From positions 231,369 through 295,368 of the forward strand of contig NW_022985192.1 in NCBI RefSeq assembly GCF_010093535.1: a DNA stretch of 64,000 nt. Direction: 5' to 3'. Shown in pieces: positions 1 through 12,257 of this stretch. A program made the translations under genes and the position numbers. Source of the stretch: Lindgomyces ingoldianus (taxonomy: Eukaryota > Ascomycota > Dothideomycetes > Pleosporales > Lindgomycetaceae). The notes beneath the pieces were generated by a model, which did no database searches, was not told the origin of the DNA, and worked only from the letters and a program-made list of their open reading frames with translations. Positions within the stretch are counted from its first letter, which is position 1. Every line of letters starts with the position of its first letter.

Positions 1-426
1 AAAAAATGCCAAAACATTTCACGCCCAATTTCCTGCCACATGCAGCTTCCCCGCTTCACCCAACGCCCTGCCAAGATTCATAAATGAACGCCGCAGTCTA
101 CGCAAATTGCTAGCTGACAATTTTCTTTCATTTGGTCAAGTTTCTCGCCCATCTATGTAACAGGCTATCAAATCTGCGAGGATTTCTGGCTATTTCCCTT
201 AGTGATCTACTTTCGAGGTCCCCGACATACTTAAACTTTATAGCAATATGAATTCAGGGTAAGGGAATGCATCCTTCCAATCAATCTCCAAGGATGGTAT
301 AAGATCTCAGATGGCTGGCGGTTATGATTCTGAGAATATACGGTGTGCGTCGCCTCTCACTTTCCTATTTTCAATCCTTGAGTCACTCATTGAAACTTCC
401 CAGGTTAGCATCGCCACGCCACGACC

Positions 427-1558
427 ATGAAACTCTCAGTTCATGTTTCGTGGCTTCTAGCCATAGGTGTAGCTAGCGCAAGCAATGGTAATCATGCCCT
501 TTCGAAGAGACTGATTAGGGGACCAGGCAGACACACAAGTAAGTTTCTCAGCTTTTCGTTCATTCCTATTCCTCCATGCATTCTTCTCTAAACCCCTAAC
601 CCCTACGGAACTTCGAGAACTAGCTCTACCAACACAATCTCACCCGCTTCTAGTGGGTGGTAACATTAGCGAAATAACCTCCTGGACCCTAACCTCCCTC
701 TCGTATGGCATCCTCGGCTCTCTCCCTGCAAACTCCACCTCTTTTCTCCAATACCTCTGCACCAACTTCTCCTCCCTAACTTCCCGCTACGTCGACGCAT
801 TTCCTATTACTAATGGTGATATCACCGCCTTCGCGAAATCCGCAATTTGCGATGCCGCCGCCAACCCCTCCACCTCCCCCGTTGTACCGGAGAAAGTAGG
901 CGGAAATGCCTGGTACCTAAAATCCTACCTCGCAGGCATCTTCACTATCCAAACCTACCATGGCTATCTAAAAAACTCCACATATATGGCAACGATGTGT
1001 TACTACCTGGAGGAAACCCTCCTCAACGGTCTCTGGCTCCCAAACTACGACATCGAGCCCGGAAGCGGCGTTGATGTTGAAGGCAGCTTTTGCGCGAGTG
1101 CGGGTTATTATGACCGTGGTCCGGGGTTTACATACACGAATGCCACAGTTGGGACAGAAGTGCATGAAAAGGCAACGAGCCTTGTTAGCGAGTTTCTGGC
1201 AAGAGTATTAGTGGTTGTGTTGAAGGATGAGGAGTGGGTGAGATGGGTGTGTGAGGGGAAGAGGTGGCGGTGGTGGGGCGAGGGGATAAGGGCAATGGGG
1301 TTGGATGAGGGGGTTGCGAGGGGGGTGGTGTGTGGTGAGAAAGAACAGGTGGTAGTGGGTGTTGAGGAGGCAAGGAGGGGGTTGTGGGAGGTGATGGGCA
1401 GGTTGTTTGAGTTTCAACTGTTTCATGCAGGGAATGAGAGAACGTACATGCAGTATTTGTGTGAGAATCTGAAGGAGGTGGATTTAGGGAAGGTGGGGCT
1501 AGACGGGGTGAAGATTCGAAGAGATGCTTGCGCTGCTTGGGGAGGTAGCGGTGTATAA
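427..1558 (+). CDS. Secreted protein of unknown function (2 exons)
   Basis: Exons 427-538 and 624-1558 join in phase through a GTAAGT donor and a CTAG acceptor and give 348 residues. The first about 18 residues form a clear signal peptide (MKLSVHVSWLLAIGVASA), so the product should enter the secretory pathway. Residues 25-28 are SKRL, a possible dibasic processing site. The N-terminal two thirds is rich in aromatic residues and Cys and carries Asn-Ser/Thr glycosylation sequons. The C-terminal part (from about residue 230) is Trp-, Glu- and Arg-rich and is encoded by very G-rich codons, unlike the first half. I recognise no family. Start chosen because the ATG opens directly onto the signal peptide. 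The splice model is well supported; function is unknown. Confidence 0.7.
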
Positions 1559-2344
1559 GGGACTATATTTGAAGGGAGATTTTACCCTCATATGTCTGAG
1601 AGTGGGCGAAATTCTGAAAATGTATCTATGAAGAAGTACACCCAAGCGAAAGTTTTGGGATTTGGCATTGCCGCTGCCCTTTTGCTTAGAGTCCAGGAGC
1701 TATACGAGAGCGGAAATGCTACTTTCGTTCGCCATGAAGGGGTGGTGTTCTGCCGTCAGCCAGCCATCCAACGGTTATTAAGCGCCTTCTCTAAACTCCT
1801 AAATTCCTCCTTGGGACTTCAGAAAGCGCTCAAATAAGTCCTAGAAGCTGAAAACAAGCTCCATGCTCTCGTAAACTCGACAACTGAGTCTCCTCTGCAA
1901 TATTCACATTACCCGAAACCTGCCCTGAATTCTCAACCGCGGTCCCGGCAATGTCCGCGATCACAACCGTCCCCTCAAGCTCGAACAATGCAGCAAAAGC
2001 GAGGGTAGGTCGTCGAAACAATACCACTGGTGGCCTGACGGGAAAAGCACTCGTGTAAGAGCAGTCTCTTGGAAGCTCGGGTAGAGAAGGGGGAACTACC
2101 ATGGAGAAAACAGCATATGCTAAACAATACTTAAGGAGCAATCAGCAGATCTCACAATATAGGACGAGTATGGCTCCGTGTCGCACACGGATCTCAACAT
2201 GGATCTGGATTAAAAGAGTACTAGCGTTTCTAGAAGATAGAGTGGGGTGTCGTAGTTGAGAAGGTGAAGAGAAATTATCGAAGATAAACATTCCAGTAGT
2301 GACTGCGTACGATGTACCCCATGTGCTTGTCCAAAGTGCAAGCC
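1559..2344. other. Intergenic, no supported gene
   Basis: Short open frames occur on both strands, up to about 100 codons. None shows a signal peptide, a recognisable motif or a consistent splice partner. This spacer separates the 3' ends of two convergent genes, so it should hold both transcript ends. Confidence 0.5.
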
Positions 2345-5300
2345 TCAATCATCAGTCAAATCCACCACCTCTGCCTTCCTTTTCACACCTGCAACTCGAG
2401 GTAAGGCGCGCGAATCTTGTAACGGCACCGAGATCGGCCGAAATGATTGCATGCCTTGGCCATCGGGAGTAAGGAGGGATTGGATCAAATCGAACAGTTC
2501 TCCAAAATTTCCTTGGGGCGCCATTTTCTTCACCTGGCTCTGCAAGTGACCGAGTTGTGATCGCATATCATCGTTATCCAAGTTCCAGTTAAAATTCAGC
2601 GCATAGTACTCGCTGTCGGTCTTGTGGATGACGAGAGTATATGGTGGTCGTTGGCTTCGGTCGGTGTCGAACACGTATTCTCGATAATTAAGAATATCCC
2701 GTTCAAGATGCTTACGAATTTTCTCTGCGTAACGAAAACTCCCAACAGACTGATTCGGATTAGCGAGAAATTCTCCCAATGACTGGCATGGTTCACAGCC
2801 ACAGATTTTTCGAGGTGTGCGTTTCCAACTCTTTGACTTCGAAGGACGCCGTCGTGCTAAGGATCCTGCGGTCTGCTTTATGATGGAGCTGACGAAGGAT
2901 ATGATTGCATCGTGCGCACTGCTACTGGGGTGTCGCGCAAGGATGCCGATCAATTTGTCAGCCAAGTTGATCAGTCTGCTCCAGTTTTCCCAGAAAGTGG
3001 CGTTTACATCTGGAAGCTTAGGCAAGATGGAAGAAACCAAGGGCAAAGATTCTTGGTCCAGCCCCAGAGCCATGGTCTTTTCAATGATCACCAATATTTC
3101 GTTTACAAATTCTGGCAGATCCTTTCCCCAGGAGTTACTACGGTGGTTGTATAAGTAGGGACCACTCAATGTAGAACGTGGCGACTCGATGCCGATGTCA
3201 TTAGACGACATCTTCAGAATCTGAGCAGCGGAGGATATGGCCCTCTCAAATGTCGGCTTGGTAATTTCCTCGCAATTAGTGCCGGCCAGCTGGCTTAGGT
3301 ACCGAGCAAGAGCAACTCGTTTTGGGCTCTTTATCAGAATTGGGAGGACACTAATAATATCAGTCAAGATCCACCACATTCAATCGATGAAACTTACACG
3401 TCAAAATATAAGTCATGAGAAACAGAGCGGATGATGGTTAATAGAGCCGGGACATCCTTTTCCGAATATGATTTGACAGAACGCAGCATATTCTCTTGGT
3501 GCGCTTTCCACCAATCATCGAATGACGGTATCATCGATGAGGGAAGCTCGGATTTGAAGAATTCGAGGGAACTTATTAGGGAGCACGCCGTTTGGAAGGT
3601 TTGTTCTCCCGAAGTTTGGTTCAGCCTGCGGTAGATTAGCATGGATTGCTTGTAAGTATATCTAGGAGTGCTTCAAGATACCATGCAGCCCACGCGTTTG
3701 GCGTACCACTCGACGCATCCTTTGCCACTTCCCTTGCCACGACGCGAACCAAATCAGTTGATGAAGACCAATTTGTGTCTAGCATGGTTTCCTGTAGTGC
3801 TTCGCGGACCAGTACTGCTTGCCCAAGCGTTTGGCAGAGTTCAGAGACTTGCGCGAACAATTCATGAATGTCTTCGGGTCGACCTCCAAATCCATATCCA
3901 TAGTATTCATAGGACCCGTATTTAGGACTATGTTGGGAGTTCGCGGTCAATTTTTGGATTAGATTTTTCAAAAGGAATTTCAACTCCTCCGTCCCTCGTC
4001 TGGTCATTTCCTCGTTAGCTTGCGCCGCTTGATCATTCCTGACCAGCTCAAGAAGAGCTCGGAAAGTCCTCAAGTTGTATTGTCTTGGGAATGATAAATG
4101 CCTCATGAGCTGGTCTCCTCGTAAGAGAATGAGAACCTAGCATGAATTAGTTAGCTTCCTGAGCGTCACTATGAAACCACGAACCGTGTCATGGTAGCGA
4201 TACGTCGAGGCCATTGCCTCGTTTCCCGTATAATCACCCTCATCTTCACTGTCCACGGGCCGGCCATTGTACAGATCTTCCGCAAGAATCTGGTTCGACT
4301 CAACATCCAAAATTAGATCAATTCGTTCCCCGGCAGGGGTGACGACATATTCAAGAGAAACAAGAGGACCCTCATCCTCATCCTCATACCCTTCTTGGTC
4401 TTCTGTCTTGGTCATCCTCCCGAGGAGCAAGTACACTCCGTTCTTCGTACAGAGATGCTGAAGGTATCGTCCTCTCACTGCGTCATGACCCTTCAAGCTC
4501 TTCAGGGAGAGGCCTGCATCGGTGTATTGGTGATCCAGTGGATACACAAACATGTCTAGGTAGTGAAAGTCTTTTCCCCAAACATGCAGCAGTCGTTCCA
4601 GGCGATCATGGCTATCATCAAGCGCCGCAGCTGTTTGCCTTGGCATGCCTAAGTCTTGGACTAGGTTGTAGGTCATGACTAACCGATAACCGGAACCAAT
4701 AGGCTTGATCTCGTGTTGCACGTCTGAGTACCATGCAAGAGTCGAAAGGTCGAATTTGGAGCCCAGTGCGGTCTCCATCACTCGCTTCTTTTTGTTGTGG
4801 GCTAGGTGAACTTCACCACCACTATGCTCAGATGGCAGACAGACCACTAATGTTCCGAACATTCCAGGTACTTTTTCGCTATCCTTGTGGGCTTTGAAAA
4901 ATGCACCCTCCTCGTAAAGGAGTAGTTTGTACTGCTCTGCCCGAGACGGAACCTGCACACCAAGGTCTTGGGTTGTTTTTGCCACGAGGGTGTCTAGAAA
5001 TACTGCCCAGGCGGGATTCTGACACTGGAAATCCCCACAATCTAACTCCCAAGACTTCCTCACAGACGTGTCCACGATCGTCTCCGCGCCCTTTCCAAAT
5101 GGCGATTGTTTGCAGAGACGCGCAATGCTTTCCGCGTCTCGAGTCGATAGCGGCAATCCCACCGATCCATAATTGTTGACGCGAAGCCCAGGATTCGGAT
5201 AAATATTGAAGTGGCGAAAGGCAGAGTACGTTCCATCGTGTTGGATATCGTCCAAACAGTATTGCAATCTTGTCTTCAAGTCTTCGTCCACAAAGTCGGA

Positions 5301-5348
5301 CACGTCTGTTTCCGAGCCCATGGAGTCGGAATCGCTCCTCTGGGACAT
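2345..5348 (-). CDS. 2OG-Fe(II) oxygenase (prolyl 4-hydroxylase-like) with SIM-like tail, 4 exons
   Basis: Exons on the minus strand are 5348-4185, 4136-3682, 3625-3398 and 3350-2345; all phases agree and give 950 residues. The N-terminal 230 residues carry a prolyl-hydroxylase-type double-stranded beta-helix. Fe-binding H154 and D156 lie in FFKAHKD, H212 in the WYSDVQHE segment, and R222 (GSGYRLVMTYNL) fits as the 2-oxoglutarate ligand. The remaining 700 residues are helical and of no family I recognise. They include a CEPC motif near the end and finish with KRKAEVVDLTDD, a basic patch followed by a hydrophobic-acidic stretch typical of SUMO-interaction motifs. The first about 20 residues are Ser/Asp-rich. 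Nuclear protein hydroxylation is a reasonable guess, but the substrate is unknown. Introns are 45-56 nt with CTAAC- or CTGAT-like branch points. Confidence 0.85.
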
Positions 5349-6048
5349 TTTCGTAAGGTACCAGTTGGCTTCAATGGTGAGTACAGTCGAAGGCCAAAAG
5401 ATTTGGCGTCCAAACAGAGTATGTTAGAAGAAAGGAGGTTCCAACGTGAAACAGGGTACTTTAATTTTACACGAGACGCGAGGCCGACGCGTCAGTTACC
5501 CGCCAGCTCACGTGACTAAAACGAATCTTTCCAAGTAGGAATGATTCAAACGCCATGAAGAGAACATTTATTGGCACCCTCTAATTGAATCGAAATAGTC
5601 TAGTCACCAAGCCTCTCTTTCAAGGGCGAGGAAGAATCCTTCGTAGCACGGCTCAAGATTGACACCACCTCGGCACTCTCGGTCCACAAAGACGCTAAAA
5701 CGTGCCCAGCGAACTCTTCATCTGGGTTTGAAACAGCAGATTTGTGCTGAGCAACTTTTGGAAGAAGTCTTCAAATGTTGACGCTTGCACCTCCTAACCT
5801 CAACTCTCTTTTCTTACCCCCCATGACTAAGCCCGGTTGGTCCAGAGTAAATGAGGATAGTTTAAGTCCTGCCTTAATAGGCAGGTACCTTAGCGATTGT
5901 GATACCGACACTGACACCCATGGATGCTGTCCCACTGCAGTGGATCATTCCGCAATTTAGATTTGATTGCCGGTTATAATAAACCTTGCCTGTTCACGAC
6001 ACTAGTACCTTCCTCCTCCTCCTTCTGTACCTAGCAACTTCATCAACG
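5349..6048. promoter_or_regulatory. Shared upstream region of divergent genes
   Basis: A 700-bp spacer lies between the oxygenase (minus) and the sedolisin (plus). A TATA-like run, TATAATAAA, begins near 5975, about 75 nt before the protease ATG, and a CT-rich stretch (6010-6025) follows it, as is common before fungal start codons. No other gene is supported here. Confidence 0.4.
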
Positions 6049-8105
6049 ATGCAGTCGACGATTCTCTTCACGGCAGCTCTACTTAGCCTCTGTGCAGCGA
6101 CGCCGCTGCAAAGCCGATATGTCGTCAAGGAAACTCATCGTGTCCCTCATGAGTTCTCAAGAGAAGGCAACGCACCCAGCCAAGCCCTCATTCGCCTTTC
6201 CGTGGGTCTGAAGCAGGGTAGATTCCATGAGCTCGAGAAGCAATTGTATGAAAGTAAGTCTCTGAAGTCAATTTATCTGCTCTTTGCATTCCCTAACTCG
6301 AAAAGTTTCGGATCCCGACCATTCCCACTACGGACAATACCTCAGCTTGGATGAGGTGAACGAATTAGTCAAACCTAAGGATGAATCGCTCGAACTGGTC
6401 CAGGAGTGGTTACACCAGCATGTCGATCCCAAGAACATCAATTACAGCCCTGCTAGAGACTTCCTTACCTTCATTTTGCCGGTAGCAAAGGTGGAAAGAC
6501 TCTTGGAGACAAAGTACTCCGTCTACCGTCATGTGGATGGATCCACTATTATCCGTACCCCGGAATGGAAGTTGCCTTTGCATCTGCATGACCACGTAAC
6601 AGCCATTCAGCCAACAACATCGTTCATTCGTGCAGTACCTCAGAGCAAGACCTACCTGAATGTTCCAGGCACTGTTGGTCATCCTTTGCCTTATGGGCCA
6701 AGCAACGGAACAGTTGATCAGGTTTGCAACACTAGAGCTGTAACTCCCTTGTGCCTCCGAACGCTCTACGGGACGTAAGTTGCATTCGAAAGTCGTCCGG
6801 GCACATCGAGTTCAACGTGTATCTGGTAGCTAACATATGCAGTGTTGACTACAAACCAAAAGTTCCCGGCCAAAACCAAGTCGCCTTAACCGACTATCTA
6901 GGAGAATTAAACAACCGATCAGACACTGAAATATATCTCCAACGATACAGGCCGGAAGCCGTTTCTGCTGCTTACAAGTTCCGTCAAATTTCCATTGCCA
7001 ATGGCACTTTGCAGCAGACACCGAACTCTCCAGCCCAGCTTAGAGCAGGCACTGGCATCGAGGGTAATCTCGACGCCGAGACGATTCTTGGTATCTCATG
7101 GCCTACACCGCTTCTAGCCTGGTCCACAGCCGGAGATCCCCCCTTCGCACCGGACATCGACAATCCCACTGTAGACAACGAGCCTTATCTTACCTGGGTG
7201 AATTATGTGCTCAAGCAAGACTTCGTACCTCAAGTCATCTCAAATTCTTACGAAGACAACGAGCAGACAGTTCCATACTCTTACGCAAATGTGGTATGCT
7301 CACAATTCGCGCAGCTCAGCGCACGTGGAGTTTCCATTCTCTTCGGAAGTGGAGATGGGGGTGTTGGTGGCGTGCAACCAGGTGGATCGTGCCTTTCAAA
7401 CGTCAACAATCAAACCCAATTCATTCCTCTTTTCCCCTCCAGTTGCCCCTACGTTACTTCAGTCGGTGGTAAGGACTCTCCTTTCTTCTAAGCTCAACTA
7501 TTGGAATCCGAGCACTAACTCAGCCCAGCAACCGTAAATTTCAAACCAGAAGTCGCCGCCTACGATCCGCGCAACAAATTCTCCAGCGGCGGCGGCTTCA
7601 GTAACTACTTCCCCCAACCAAAATATCAAGCTGAAGCTGTATCCGAATACCTCGATACCATCGGCGAAGAATTCTCCCCGTTATACAACAAATCCGGCCG
7701 CGCGTATCCCGACCTTGCCGCCTACGGTGTCAACTATACTATCATCTGGAACGGCACTTTACGGCTCGTTGACGGTACAAGCGCCTCGACGCCCGCTATG
7801 GCTGCCATTTTTGCGCTACTCAATGATGCATTAATCTCGAATGGAAAACCGCCACTAGGGTTCTTGAATCCCTGGCTGTATAAGAAGGGTAAGAAGGCGT
7901 TTGTGGATGTTACGAGTGGTTCGGCGTTAGGCTGCAATACGACAGGGTTTCCGGCGACGAAGGGTTGGGATGCTGTTACTGGGTTTGGGACACCGGTGAG
8001 TCCCGCTAATTAATGCCCCATTAATTAATGGCATTATGCTATGAATTTGTGCTAATTTGTGGTCTCTAGCGATTTGACAAGCTGCTGGAGGCGGTTGGGC
8101 TGTGA
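6049..8105 (+). CDS. Secreted sedolisin (family S53) tripeptidyl-peptidase-like protease, 5 exons
   Basis: Exons 6049-6253, 6306-6774, 6843-7468, 7529-7995 and 8070-8105 give 600 residues in correct phase. A signal peptide (residues 1-17) is followed by an activation prodomain containing SDPDHSHYGQYL, a hallmark of S53 propeptides. The mature enzyme starts around residue 200. Catalytic E298 and D302 (GIEGNLDAE) and S518 (DGTSASTPAM) are present, with the oxyanion-hole Asp at about 396 (FGSGDGG). The C-terminal calcium-site region (FVDVTSG, GWDAVTGFGTP) is intact. These enzymes act in acidic surroundings, removing tripeptides or acting as endopeptidases, so a role in extracellular protein breakdown is likely. 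The last exon is only 36 nt (RFDKLLEAVGL and stop). All catalytic residues are kept, so the enzyme should be active. Confidence 0.93.
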
Positions 8106-9251
8106 GTTTGTCGAGTGAAGTGGAAAATGTAAGGCTCCTAGAACATAAGGAGTCAATGACAACGATGAGAACGAAACACTTGATTGGCAGTGAGCTCCAA
8201 TAAGACTCATGCATTTCCTCTAAGAAAATCATTTAATGTCTATCCCTGTGTCGCGAGTCACCCTCTGTTGAGAGCTAAATCATAGGTACTTTATCTTTAC
8301 AGCAATCTCGACTCCACCTATACAACTGCATATACTTAATTATGCATGAATCCTATAGTTTAGCTAACCCTAGACCCTCGAGATGTCTTCCAACTAAAAA
8401 TTAAGCTGTTATTGCCGCGTCATCGCCTAGTTTGCGGAGAGTCTCCTTTCTGTGGCATTATAAGACACCTCCACCACTGCTCTACCATTGAACTCTTATT
8501 ACCCCTGATACTTATAGTATAGCAGTATCGGACCCATAGAGCCTTACTATTACGCTGATAAGTTATCGTTAACTATGCAGCTGCTATATAAGGATGATTC
8601 ATGTAACGTCGCCACGCTAATCGGTACCTTCCAATTAATGGAACAGCGATCCCGCCTTATGCCAACTACACTACACTATAATTGCGGTACAATTTAATCT
8701 CTATAATCAAGGTAAATTGATCTTGTGGTTGGTAAGCCTGTGGCTGTGCAGATCCTGATCATATAAGAACGCTCGCACTAGCACAGCGTTCATGACGAGG
8801 CAGAACGACAATGGCTACAACGACGAAAAAAGCATAACGAGGCATAATAGAGTTTGAGCACAATAATGGCGAGCATGGCGATGGGCACAATGATAGCCGT
8901 AACGGCCATCCCAAGACATAACAAGCGCACAAAAGGGATACCAAAGACAGAGCCCTATCTGTACGACCATTACGCCAAAATTGCAACGAAGACGAACTCT
9001 CTTATTACTAATTTTACAGCAACAGGACGCGAAGTTCGCGCAAGCCTGCCTCAGACTGATCCAAACTCCATCTCTCGTTGCGGGCAGTCTCCGCTACTAC
9101 ATCCGCGCCACTGGGGCTGTTAGTTCTGGCGCACTGACTTGCTATCCTCTACAGTCTGTGTTTCGCTTATCCGCGCCACCTTACAATCATTCTAAAAAGT
9201 CTATCCTATAGCTAAAGCACTCAGTTATAGGCCTAGAGGGTACAGAAAATC
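8106..9251. other. Gene-poor spacer grading into AT-rich DNA
   Basis: No coding region is supported. Open frames near 8760-9210 on both strands are short, without motifs or splice partners. Base composition shifts towards A+T from about 8240 onward, marking the edge of the repeat block. Confidence 0.5.
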
Positions 9252-9616
9252 ACGTGATATCGATTGTACAGTTGTGCAGGTTAGAGCTGTGCGTACAGAC
9301 ACTTATTTTTATAAATCTTATACTAAGTAACAGTGTTATATATAAGTGTAAACTACTTTTCTATAATTATAAAATCTTTATACAAGGCTTTTTTATAGTT
9401 ATAAAAATATTATTAAAGTAGACTATTTACTTATGTAGACTACTTGCTTGTAAAATATATTATACCTTATAATAATTTAGCTTATGTACTAGCTTTACTA
9501 TTAAAAACACTAGGCATCTCTTAGCTTTAAATCACACTCTAAAAGTAATAGTAAATATGTCTATACATAGTACACGCACTGCTCTAATCTGCACAACTGT
9601 ACAGTAGACATCACGT
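9252..9616. mobile_element. Non-autonomous inverted-repeat (MITE-like) element, about 365 bp
   Basis: The left end (9252-9297) and right end (9571-9616) are inverted copies of each other over about 45 bp, starting ACGTGAT at each terminus and sharing the block TGTACAGTTGTGCAG. Mismatches between the ends are mostly transitions. The interior is about 80% A+T and has no open frame, so transposition would need an enzyme supplied elsewhere. No clear target-site duplication is visible beside the termini; the exact ends may be a few bases further out because ATCACGT recurs just outside the right end. The superfamily cannot be assigned from this copy. Confidence 0.7.
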
Positions 9617-10321
9617 AACCTAATCACGTAGTAGTTGTACAGTGCCTGTGCGGACCTTAGCAGGAGAGATTCTAATACATAATCTCTCCCACCTGAATCC
9701 TAGATAGAACAAGAATAAACAACTAATAACCCCCCTTCTTATATCTATAGACTGTGCGAAAGTGCACATACAGAATTGTATGCAAGGCCCGCTCACCTCG
9801 CGCCCAACTGTATAAGGAAGTCTATTTAATAAAATAACTTTTTTTAACTATTATATATTTAATAGCTAATTATATATAGTACTAGCTAACTCTTTAATAT
9901 TATACTTATTATGTAGAAAGTTTTATATTTTATTAAAATAGATAGTAGAGGAATTTTTAAAAAAGATAATTAAGTTCTATAAAAGCATTAGTATAATAAT
10001 AATAATAATAAAAAAAGCTAAGGTAGTTGCTACTTACTTAAACCTAGTCTTTATATATTACTTTAAGTCTCCTCTACTTTAGTGTTAACAGAGGATACAA
10101 GTAGTTCTATAAATCTAAGCTAGTATAGATTTTATAAATAGGCTTATAGAATATTTTTAGTTTCTTAGCAATTTAAAAAAAATAACATTCTAATATTAAA
10201 AAAAGGTTATATATAAGTAACAATAGCTTTATAAAAGTAAGTAGGTATAGTCTATAGATAGAGAAGACAGTAGGCAAACAATTACACTACTATATTAGTT
10301 AGGGGAATTTTTTTAAAGTCT
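9617..10321. other. AT-rich, RIP-like decayed repeat DNA
   Basis: Mostly TA-, TTA- and ATA-rich sequence with stop codons in every frame. This is what repeat-induced point mutation leaves in old transposons. No gene, RNA gene or terminal repeat is visible in this part. Confidence 0.6.
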
Positions 10322-10650
10322 AGGGGACTACAGCCGAGCGCTTAGGCTATGGGACAGACTTTTTAGAACGACTGTAGCCTTCGGCTCTAGCGTATCTGCC
10401 CTTAGCGTACAACTCTTCCGCTTCTAACTACGTTTTCCACAGTGGCTTTGTCCGCTTCTAGCGTAGCACTTGCGCCTTTCTTAGCCTCTTTTGCAGCCTT
10501 CTTACCCTCTCTTTCTGCATTTCTTAGTCTCTTTCTTAGCCCTCTTAGCTTCTATCGCAACTGCTTTCGCAGTATGCTCTGCTTGTAACTTCTTAAGATC
10601 CTTATAACTTATTACCCTTGCTGTCTCTACTATCTCTACCTTAGTTAATC
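10322..10650 (-). pseudogene. Relic of a pogo-like (DDE_1) transposase C-terminal tail
   Basis: Read on the minus strand, this GC-richer island gives ARVISYKDLKKLQAEHTAKA, then Lys/Ala/Glu-rich sequence, then KRKS and ADTLEPKA, separated by several stop codons and frame changes. That order (ARV-S-x-D helix, Lys/Ala coiled tail, KRKS, LEPK) matches the C-terminal tail common in fungal pogo/Fot1-type transposases. The catalytic DDE domain would lie upstream (above 10650), but only AT-rich degenerate sequence remains there. The element is dead. The assignment rests on motif order recognised by eye. Confidence 0.5.
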
Positions 10651-11528
10651 AACAAGCTTTAGCTTTATTATTTATTATATTTAAGAATTAATTATGTTTC
10701 TAAAGAAAGAAACACTTATTACAGAACAGTTAGATAGCATTAGTAAGCTTTTATACAAGCCTATTTAGGCGCTGTTTGCTTGTCTTATTAAGTACATAAA
10801 CATTCTGTTTAATTAGATTATATAGTAATATAACAGCTTTGTAATAAGGTAGGCGCTCCGCCTGCCAAGCCGATACTTAAGCTAAGTATTCTTGCATAGT
10901 ATAATACATATCTATTAGGTAATGCTAGGGTAAGCACTAGCACTAGCGGTTGTCTCTAGCCTAGCCTAAACCTCTATAAACGAGAGAAGCCCACGTGGTT
11001 GACCGTGCCGACCTTGTTACAAGCTTCTGCTAACACTAGGGTTACAGGCGTTTATAGTACTTTGTTTATATATAACAACCTACCTTTACTATATTAGTTT
11101 TGAAAGCAGTTTATTTAGCAAAAGGCTATAGTATGTTGCTTAGTACTTTGTCTAGGTTAAAAAGAAATAAACTAGCCCTAGCTTGTCAAGCTTATATGTT
11201 CCTAGACATAAAAGCTCTTTCCTTAGTAAAATTATATAGAGAGGTAAAATGCTTCTTACTAATTTTTTCTACACCTTCTTACTCTAGTTGTTTAACTTAG
11301 TTGCAATATGCTGTTTTATATAAGTTAAATACTAAATTATTACAAAGCTAAAGCTTATAAAAGGTGTTAAAAAAGAATTTAGTATAGAATAATATTATTT
11401 TTAAAATAAAAATTTTAAGATTTAAAAAGTTTTATATAGTTTAAAGCTGCTACATATTAGTACTCTAAGGGCTTAGCACAGGGTATATAGGCTTCTTAGC
11501 CTCTGTACCTCTGCCTCTGACCTTAAGG
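10651..11528. other. AT-rich decayed transposon sequence
   Basis: Stop-dense, TA-rich DNA with small islands of normal composition (for example 10930-11050). It probably includes the body of the transposase relic. One 66-codon frame at 11100 has no recognisable content and is not a credible gene. Confidence 0.5.
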
Positions 11529-11813
11529 TGTAACGATTCGCATGAATCGTTCTATTCAAAGTTACCTAACGGACCTATATCCGATGGTTTCGCGTATCTG
11601 CCCCGACCCTGCCCTGCTCTCTAAGCTACCTCTATCTCTAAGTATTTAGCTGCACCTCTCCTCTTAGCTAGCTTAGTAGTTTCCTAATATCGTTTTGTAC
11701 AAGGCCTATAGGTGTTAATAGAATTCCTAGGTTTCTAAGTCTCTACGCACTCCTATATGCCTCTAAGCAGATTCACACCGCATTTAGACCATTGTCTTGC
11801 CTGCGCTGTTACA
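11529..11813. repeat. Solo LTR, copy 1 (more decayed), 285 bp
   Basis: It starts TGTAAC and ends GTTACA, the TG...CA inverted ends of a retrotransposon LTR, and aligns over its length with copy 2 at 12258. Flanks are TAAGG on the left and TAAGT on the right, a 4-of-5 match to a target-site duplication. Many differences from copy 2 are T or A here against C or G there, as expected from heavier RIP. No internal retrotransposon region is attached, so it is a solo LTR left by recombination. Confidence 0.75.
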
Positions 11814-12257
11814 TAAGTTTACTCATATTACCCCCCTATCCTGCATTCCCTCTCTGTGCCTTGTGCTTCCTGCTTAATACCTTTTATATTATAGTTTTTA
11901 GTTAGCTTTTTTTTAGTTTAGAGTTTGAATACAAGCTTAAGCTACTGTAAGCTAATATAAAAGGTAGTGTATCTACTATCTAAGTATGTAGAATGCTATC
12001 TAGAAGTAAGGTGTATAATTTAGCTACTCTAATAGGTTAATATAAGCTAGATTATTATAGGGTTTAATTACTTACTATTAGCACTTATATATTTAATAGC
12101 AGTTTCTGTTGTTTACCTAACATATGCACTTTTATAGCCTTACTAGTTATTTGTACTATTAAGAAATTTAACATTGTTTAGCTTAGAAAGCATAACACTA
12201 ATCTTGTCTATATTATAAACATTTTCTTATAGGATAGCTAGATCTTATATTACCTTT
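11814..12257. other. AT-rich spacer between two solo LTRs
   Basis: About 445 bp of stop-dense A+T-rich DNA. It is too short and degenerate to be a retrotransposon interior, and the LTRs on either side have their own separate target duplications, so this is older host or repeat DNA. Confidence 0.5.

Noticed and set aside
1830..2348. Minus-strand frames as a small secreted protein
   Set aside because: The frame is interrupted by a stop, no splice solution was found and it lacks a convincing signal peptide with cysteines.
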